From assembly GCA_006503535.1 (NCBI GenBank), contig QYRS01000003.1, positions 4,464,001 through 4,528,000 of the forward strand: DNA of 64,000 bases, given 5' to 3'. Shown in pieces: positions 57,350 to 64,000 of this stretch. The translations under genes were made by a program, and so were the position numbers. The notes beneath the pieces are model-generated. The model was not told where the DNA came from, made no database searches, and saw only the letters and a program-made list of their open reading frames with translations. Numbering within the stretch: the stretch's first letter is position 1; the number at the start of each line of letters is the position of its first letter. Source of the DNA: Arthrinium phaeospermum (lineage: Eukaryota > Ascomycota > Sordariomycetes > Amphisphaeriales > Apiosporaceae).

Positions 57350-58148
57350 ACAACAGACTGGGCCTTGATAATCTTGAAATGGGGTTTTGCGGTATAGCTG
57401 TGATGGTGCTGCTTGCAGATTTGAGCAAGAGGCACTTTGAGGATTGATAATGACAAAGATCGAGGGAAGGGGGACACCACTTATATGCAACACTACGATT
57501 GCCCAGTTGCCCCCTCGAGACTCGATACATAGACAAAATGCATTAGGCATTGACTGACATGAGACCTGTGTGTCTGCACATGAAAAGAGAGTTTCATTGC
57601 TACCATATGCTTATAATCGTGATGTTGTGAGCAAGATGTGCTTGCGTCGAAGCTGCTTATAAGTAGGATCAGAAGTGGCAGCTTGCGCTTCGTAAGGTAG
57701 GTATGTAACTTCCAATAGATATGATGGCAACTCTCTAGCGGAAAGAGTTCAATTCATAATCGTGGTAATCCTAAAATAGCAAACTGCTCCAATTGACGAG
57801 CAGATATATAAGACATGGTTTTCCCGGATGAAGCCAAGTTAAAGCAGTCTTCGTTTAGAATAGCAAGAAGAATGGAGGTTGAGGCAGGAGAGGCGCTGAA
57901 GCCACAGAACCCCGCTGCTGCCCGCTGAGCTAAAGCGGTTTCCACACGGACACCACCGAAAACGCGTCAGTGAACCAATTTACGCGTCTCTCGCCGCCAA
58001 AGCTGCCTGTCAAATTCCAGGTTTCTTGATTGCATTGCCCAACCCGTAGCCTCCCATCTGCCCAGATATAACGACTACGATCGCAACAACCCCATACTAC
58101 CGCGATAAAATTCTCCCCGAACCAATTCCCACACGTTCCTTGCCCACC
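57350..58148. other. Intergenic, no gene seen
   Basis: A short tRNA A-box-like stretch on the minus strand near 57930 lacks a B box and was not called. Confidence 0.4.
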
Positions 58149-59383
58149 ATGTCCGACTTCGGCGATGAGATGGAGGTGGATGCTCCTCCCTCCAAGGACA
58201 TCATGTTCTCGTCCGACAACACTACCAAGGGCAAACGCAGCGCCGCCAACCTGCCCGTCGAAGCCGAAGACTCGCTACCATGGGTCGAAAAGTACCGACC
58301 CGAGACCCTCGACGACGTGTCCGGTCACCAAGACATCCTAGCCACCATCAACAAGTTCGTCGACTCGAATCGACTGCCGCATCTGCTCCTCTACGGGCCC
58401 CCGGGCACGGGCAAGACCTCGACAATCCTTGCGCTGGCCCGGCGGATATACGGCGAACAGAACGTGCGGCAGATGGTGCTCGAGCTCAACGCCTCCGACG
58501 ACCGAGGTATCGACGTGGTGCGCGAGCAGATCAAGACCTTTGCCTCGACCAAACAGATCTTCACCATGGGCGGCGGGGCGCGGGCGAGCGGCATGGCCAG
58601 CTTCAAGCTCATCATCCTCGACGAGGCCGACGCCATGACCAACACGGCGCAGATGGCCCTGCGACGCATCATGGAGAAGTACACCGCCAACACCCGGTTC
58701 TGCATCATCGCCAACTACACCCACAAGCTGTCCCCCGCCCTGCTGTCCAGGTGTACCCGTTTCCGGTTTAGCCCGCTGAAGGAAAACGACATCCGCGTTT
58801 TGGTGGACAAGGTCATTGTCGAGGAGAACATCAAGATCTCGGCAGATGCCACGGATGCGCTGGTTAGGCTGAGCAAGGGTGACATGCGAAGAGCGCTGAA
58901 CGTTCTCCAGGCATGCCAGGCGTCTAGTACGTTGTCCAATTGGATTTCTACTGCTACGTCTTCCTTTGTGTTTACTAACATCTACCGACAGGTACACCGC
59001 TTCGGCTGAAGGACGAACCCAAACCGCTCGAGAAGGACATTGTGCGGGACAACATCACGACCGAGTCCATCTACAACTGCATCGCCGCGCCCCCGCCCGA
59101 GGCGATCGAGAAGATTGTGCAGACGCTACTGAACACCAGCGATGTGACCTCGTGTCTGTCTACCATCAACACTTTGAAGGTGGCCAATGGTCTGGCCTTG
59201 GCCGACATTATCACCGCCCTTGCCGAGACTCTGTCGACATTAGAAGTCAAACCGGAGGCCATGATCCGCTGGCTCGACGGGCTGGCCGAGATCGAGTACA
59301 GAGTTTCGGGTGGTGGTAGCGAAGCAATCCAAACTGGCGCGGTGGTGGGTGTCATCCGAGAGGGATGCGAACTGACAGGTTGA
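58149..59383 (+). CDS. rfc3: Replication factor C subunit 3 (clamp loader)
   Basis: 389 aa from two exons, 58149-58926 and 58992-59383 (GTACGT ... ACAG, phase 1). RFC loads the PCNA clamp onto primed DNA in the nucleus. Motifs: LPWVEKYRPETLDDVSGHQD (RFC box), Walker A GPPGTGKT (83-90), LELNASDDRGIDVVREQIK, Walker B LIILDEADAMT (DEAD 158-161), and SRC (200-202) in LLSRCTRFRF. The overall match to yeast Rfc3 (human RFC5) is close, with an extra Gly-rich stretch (TMGGGARASGMAS) between QIF and the Walker B strand. The N-terminal 40 residues are a low-complexity extension. The start is the first ATG. Confidence 0.95.
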
Positions 59384-60176
59384 GGGGAGGAGTAATGCAG
59401 TCCCCAACCAACACTGCCCCCTCACTGGTGAAGGCCCCAAATGAGAGATGCCGTTAGACCCTAGAGTATAGTGAAATCAGGATTCTGAAGGCTACGAAGA
59501 AAGTCAATTTGGCCAAGGTTGCTGCGGCTACCTGCCATTTACGAAGCATTTGGAAAGGCTGGGAGCAGCAGTAGCAGCGTCGTATGTGGTTTTAGGTGCA
59601 TTGCAGGTAGCATGCGGCACCAAGTTGCTTACTTGATGCAGTTGATCATCTGCTCTGGGGATTGGACGGTGATGAACCTAATAGAAGACACAGCCACCAG
59701 AAAGCTCCGTAGCTGTATCGTTGGGCGCCCAACTGCCAGGTGCCAGCCTCCGTCTCATAGGGTGCTGAAAAGCCGGATATAATCAGTCATGTGTACCAAT
59801 GAAACACCGCCTTCAATCCTTCGTAAGAATCAGTTTCGTTTTCGCGTGTTGCATCGTTTGGTTGTTCTATGACCTGCTTCGAACGAGGGTTTGCTCTGCT
59901 CTGGGCAGCCCCGACTGTTTCATGCCCCGCTCTGAACTAAAAGGCATCAATCACTTGCGCTTGCCAACGCAGTCAATCGACTGGAGGCAAACGAAACCTC
60001 CACTTCCGAAAGTCGGTTCTGGATCGTCGGCCATTCCACTTCCTCACTTATTGCCAATCCACCACGTCGTCGACATCAGTAGCAGCGATCGATACCAACG
60101 CCATAAATCTCAATTTGTCTGACTTGGATCACGGACACATAGTACTTTCTAATTGGCGCCCGCCAGTTCCCTCATC
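59384..60176. other. Intergenic, no gene seen
   Basis: No frame with coding character; contains the promoter of the F-box gene. Confidence 0.4.
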
Positions 60177-61499
60177 ATGTCCGTGCACAGCGCCCTAGCT
60201 ACGCCCGAGATCTTGCACATCATCTGCGATTTCTTAGAGACCAAGGACCTTTACTCCTTCCGCCGTGTCTGCAGCAAGTTCGCAGACGTCGGCGCCTGCT
60301 ACGCCTTCCAGGAGCTGATCATCCACTTCCACAAAGATGACTTTGACATGTTGCGCCACTTCGCGGAGCACGAGCCCGTGGCCCGAAACGTCCGGTCTCT
60401 GATCTACATTGGTGACACCCTGCAGGACGACACCACCATCAATTTCCCGGAGTTCGCCGCCCAGTACATGTTCTCCCAGATCAGCAATGACACCATCTCG
60501 GCCATTACGGGCGGCCGGGGTCTCCCTTCCCTCATGTCCATTGACGGGCTCAAGCCGTCGTACGACTGCTACGAGGAGCTGCTGGCCACCCAGAAGCGCA
60601 TGCTCCAGGACGACATGGACAATGCCGTCATCAAGTTCGCCATCTCCAAGTTCCCGCGCCTGCGCGACATCACCATGTCGCTGGGCGGCGACACGTACGA
60701 GGTCGACTACGTCAAGGGCAAGACGCCCTTCAAGAACTCCCTGGTCAAGCCGGGAACGTCGCCCGAGCCCGTGGGGTGCCGCCAGCTCGGGACCCTGCTG
60801 TCGGCCATCGGCAACAAGGACATCCAGCTGAAGTCGCTCACGGCCGGCCACTTCAGCTGGCAGTTCTTCGAAAACAACCCCATCGTCCTGAGCGGGGCGC
60901 TGGCGCCCTGTTCCGGGCTGACGTACCTGGAGCTGCTGATCGACACGGGCGTCGAGGACATCTTCGAGGAGGAGCCGAACCTGGGCAGCGAGGTCAACAA
61001 GTGCCGCCCCGTCATGGAGCGGGGCCTGCTGCGGGACTTTATCGCGTCGCTGACGCAGCTCAAGACGCTGTCCATCATGTTCAACTTCCACTCGTACGAG
61101 CACGGCTTCCCGGCCGCGCTCGAGGACGTCATCAAGCCCAAGCACAAGTGGGAGCACCTCGAGGACCTGAGCCTGGGCAACATCGAGTGCGAGCGGCAGG
61201 AGCTCATGTCGGTGCTGAAGCGGCACAAGGACACGCTGGACTCGCTGGAGCTGCAGGACATCCGGCTCAAGAGCACGTCGTGGCTGGCGCTGCAGTCGTC
61301 AATCCGCAAGCACCTGAAGCTGGTCGACGTCATGGTGACGGGCGAGCTGTACGGCGTCGACGAGGAGATGATGATGGACGAGCTGTTCATGCTGGAGCCG
61401 CCGGACCTGCGCGACGAGCTGCGCGACGACTTGTGCGATTACCTCTGCGGGCGCCGGCGGCGCGGGCTCACGCGCGACGACAACAACTTTCTTCTGTGA
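60177..61499 (+). CDS. F-box-like protein
   Basis: 440 aa, one exon; the first ATG is at 60177 (MSVHSALATPEIL). The F-box-like motif is at about 7-45: ALATPEILHIICDFLETKDL, YSFRRVCSKFADVGACYAF. The remainder has LRR-like but irregular leucine blocks (LKSLTAGHFSWQFF, LTYLELLIDTG, LKTLSIMFNF, LEDLSLGNIECERQELMSVL, LDSLELQDIRLKS), as in many fungal F-box proteins. The C-terminus is acidic, then basic. Such proteins present substrates to SCF ubiquitin ligases; the substrate is unknown. Confidence 0.85.
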   Translation: MSVHSALATPEILHIICDFLETKDLYSFRRVCSKFADVGACYAFQELIIHFHKDDFDMLRHFAEHEPVARNVRSLIYIGDTLQDDTTINFPEFAAQYMFSQISNDTISAITGGRGLPSLMSIDGLKPSYDCYEELLATQKRMLQDDMDNAVIKFAISKFPRLRDITMSLGGDTYEVDYVKGKTPFKNSLVKPGTSPEPVGCRQLGTLLSAIGNKDIQLKSLTAGHFSWQFFENNPIVLSGALAPCSGLTYLELLIDTGVEDIFEEEPNLGSEVNKCRPVMERGLLRDFIASLTQLKTLSIMFNFHSYEHGFPAALEDVIKPKHKWEHLEDLSLGNIECERQELMSVLKRHKDTLDSLELQDIRLKSTSWLALQSSIRKHLKLVDVMVTGELYGVDEEMMMDELFMLEPPDLRDELRDDLCDYLCGRRRRGLTRDDNNFLL

Positions 61500-62173
61500 G
61501 AGTTACAACAGCATGTCTAAACTTCTCATATGCTTGCGAGTTGTAAAGTGGGCGGCCCAGAAACGTCACATTGCGTTCTACGAAGCGTCGCACGCTGGCA
61601 TTTGTACATCAATTACGAGGCCTGCGGATCGAGGAAAAGCACGTCTAGAGCTGGTACGAACCTCGTTTGGAATCGAAGGTTATTTCTCAGCTCGGAAGGA
61701 TCTGAGATGGGGCATGATCCGGTGCTACTACAACCTGTCCCCGAGATCCCAGGACACTAGGGACCAGTCGGCGTGTGCGATGAGATCAGGTCTGGACCCG
61801 GTAACTCCGTTTCCATGCTTACTTGGTGAAACTCCGTGCTACATGCTTTGAGAAAGCGATAGATTAAGTGGTCTCATTCTCATTTACACGCCTGTGGTAC
61901 GCTGTCATTTAGCCGCAGAAGCGAACCTGCACCGGCTGGGGACTGTCAAGCTTACGCCGGCGATGCCTGATCTAGCCCTTTTGTTCTCGGCGTGCAACAA
62001 ATCGCAGCGATTCTAGGCATATTTCTAAAAACAGCAAAACACAACACAGGTGTCTCGATCTCTAGCGGTAGCCTACATAGACTTTTAGTATTTGAGGTAT
62101 GCATCTGCCATTTGTGTCGATCGATATTGGGTGGTCCATCTCGGGCAACTGGTTCGTCTCATCGTGATCTCGC
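61500..62173. other. Intergenic, no gene seen
   Basis: Holds the promoter of the sedolisin gene; nothing else seen. Confidence 0.4.
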
Positions 62174-64000
62174 ATGATGCAGCCTTACGTTCTTGTCTTG
62201 TCTTTCTTTGCGCTCCTGGTCCCCGGGATCCCTGCAACGCCATTGTCCTATGCCGACCCAGATAGTCCGAGCAGCCCCGGGGTCCAGTCGGCGACGACCA
62301 AACGGGCGGTTCCCGAAAACCACGTGCAGCATGAACGGCGGACCGTAGAGCAGAGTCGGCGATGGGTGAAGCTGAAGAGGGCAGATGCGCAGGCGACGCT
62401 GCCTATGCGGATCGGTCTGACGCAGCATAATCTAGGGAAGGGGCATGAGTTGCTGATGGATATGTGTGTCATATTCTTTTTTTCGATCTCGTACAAATTG
62501 TTTAATGAGGAGCACTGCTAAGTGTCTAAATAGCTCTGACCCTACGTCAAAGAACTATGGCAACTACCTCACCGCGACAGAGGTAGCCGACTTGTTCGCC
62601 CCATCCAATGCCAGCGTCGCGGCGGTTAGAGAGTGGCTTGTCGGGTCCGGCATTCTGGCGTCGGAAATAGATCTGTCTTTGAACAGGCAATGGGTCCAGC
62701 TCGATGTTCCGGTCCGTCAGGCGGAGGAGCTCCTTACGGCCGAGTACCATGTCTACGAGCACGAGGACAGTGGGGCTCAGACGGTGGCCTGCGAAGAGTG
62801 AGTATCGTATATGATCATTCAAAGTGATTAGTCATAGTCTTGTTTACCCAGCTACTAACCTCTTCATAAGGTACCATATCCCCCAGCATATCCAGGAGCA
62901 CGTCGACTACATCACTCCAGGCATCCGGCTCTCGAGTCTGGGCGATACGCACGAGGCGCGCGGCAGGAAGCGTAGTACTTACACGGGCGGTCAGGGCATC
63001 GACAGGTTCATCTTGCCCGTGGAGAAGATTAATCCCGCGAAGTTCAAGCTTGCCGTGAACCAGACGGGCGCGCCTAATGATGGACCTCGCATCCCATGGA
63101 ACATCCCGTTTCCCCTCGATGGGGACTGTGATAAGTACATCACGCCCGAGTGCATACGACGTAGGATTACCCACTTGAACTTTCTGCGAGTACGTATTTA
63201 TAGATGCTAATAAGTAGAAAGGACTTTACCGTGTACCCAAAGGCACGAAAGCGCACCCGGATAACAAGATGGGCATATTCCAGGGGCTCGGGCAGAAGTA
63301 CACCCAGCACGATCTCGACACGTTCTTTCAGGGTTTCACAGAGTGAGTAACCCCGATTCGATAAAAGTAGTGGAGGTTCTTGAAGGGGAAGGGGCTTACT
63401 GAAAGCTCTGCTGTAGTGGGATTCCCAACGGGACGCACCCCGAACTTCGATCCATCAACGGCGGACTTGGCGTGACAATGGATCTGCGCCTCGCGGGATC
63501 GGAGGCCAATCTCGATTTTCAGATGGCCTACGGGCTTATCTGGCCGCAGCAGACGGTGCTCTACTCCGTTGACGACGAGTACTACCAGGAGAATCAAGCA
63601 GGACCAGACTCTCCGTACAAGGGCTTCTTCAACAGTATGTAGTATGCCCCCTCCCGCATTGTCTAGACTCTCTTCAAGGCCGCAGCTATAAAAAAGAGTA
63701 GACAGCTGATCGCCGTATGCAGATCTCTGGAACGCCATCGACGGCAGCTACTGCACCTCGACCGCCTTCAACGAAACCGGCAACTGCGACCGCCCCGAGT
63801 GCCTGGACCCGTCGTACCCCGACCCCCACCGCCCCAGCCCCGACGGCTACCAGGGCCCGCTCATGTGCGGCGCCCACGCGCGCACCAACATCATCGCCAT
63901 CTCCTACAGCGGCGGCGAGGCCGACCTCCCTTACTCGTACCAGCGGCGGCAGTGCGCCGAGATCCTGAAGCTGGCGCTGCAGGGGACGACGGTGCTGGTG
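62174..64000 (+). CDS. Sedolisin (S53, tripeptidyl-peptidase-like) protease, 5' part, truncated by window end
   Basis: 487 N-terminal residues from six exons: 62174-62463, 62534-62797, 62871-63160, 63222-63342, 63417-63634 and 63723 to the window end. A signal peptide (MMQPYVLVLSFFALLVPGIP) is followed by the kumamolisin-type propeptide (DPTSKNYGNYLTATEVADLF, VPVRQAEELLTAEYHVYEH) and the start of the catalytic domain (CDKYITPECIRRLYRVP). Glu351 and Asp355 in GSEANLDFQMAYGL match the E-x-x-x-D of the Ser-Glu-Asp triad; the SGTSAS serine motif lies beyond the window. Phases agree at all junctions; the donor at 63161 (GTAGGA) is weak but restores the conserved LY motif, while GTACGT at 63190 is an alternative. 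An acidic-pH secreted peptidase is expected. A second ATG directly follows the first. Confidence 0.88.

Noticed and set aside
57890..57952. tRNA-like stretch on the minus strand (TTTAGCTCAGCGGGCAGC)
   Set aside because: No B box or pairing T arm; not a functional tRNA.

Overview
The window is a piece of a filamentous ascomycete genome (Pezizomycotina, probably Sordariomycetes). The evidence is many short GT-AG introns of about 50-110 bp, often with CTAAC-like branch points, GC-rich third codon positions, and fungus-typical families: HET, Clr5, a GPI-anchored GH76 protein, DUF1479, an RNAi-type RNA-dependent RNA polymerase and a sedolisin. Exon boundaries below were worked out by hand from splice signals, reading phase and family conservation.

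Layout. 1-9.3 kb: the 5' part of an RdRP gene (minus, cut by the window edge) and a very large secreted subtilase with Ser/Thr-rich, poly-glycine and Cys-rich regions. 9.9-31 kb: a gene-poor stretch with a small mitochondrial membrane protein, a DUF1479 protein, a HET-domain protein, a DFG5/DCW1-type GH76 mannosidase, a Clr5-domain protein, a decayed gene and a small Cys-rich secreted protein (effector-like). 30.8-36.8 kb: a secreted single-pass membrane protein, an acidic probable nuclear protein, a secreted DJ-1/PfpI protein and a YWTD-type beta-propeller. 37.8-40.3 kb: two tandem paralogues of an unrecognised family. 41.4-44.2 kb: a six-exon secreted protein with a NucA/NucB-nuclease-like segment and an apparent GC-AG intron. 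44.4-48.5 kb: a divergent pair, a 3-hydroxyacyl-CoA dehydrogenase-like enzyme and a family III CoA-transferase, that could form a small acyl-CoA module. 49.3-61.5 kb: mostly housekeeping or regulatory genes (CxxC/acidic protein, BTB-like protein, DUF1295-type membrane enzyme, J-domain protein, RFC3, F-box protein). 62.2-64 kb: the 5' part of a sedolisin (S53) protease, cut by the window end.

The least ordinary structures are two adjacent families of non-coding tandem repeats (54.8-56.3 kb) directly upstream of the J-domain gene, the modular subtilase, the NucA/NucB-like secreted protein, and the tandem paralogue pair. Three protease-family or nuclease-like secreted products, a HET protein and an RdRP point to secretion, defence and self/non-self functions scattered among core genes; no single operon-like system is visible, and the functional links are inference only.
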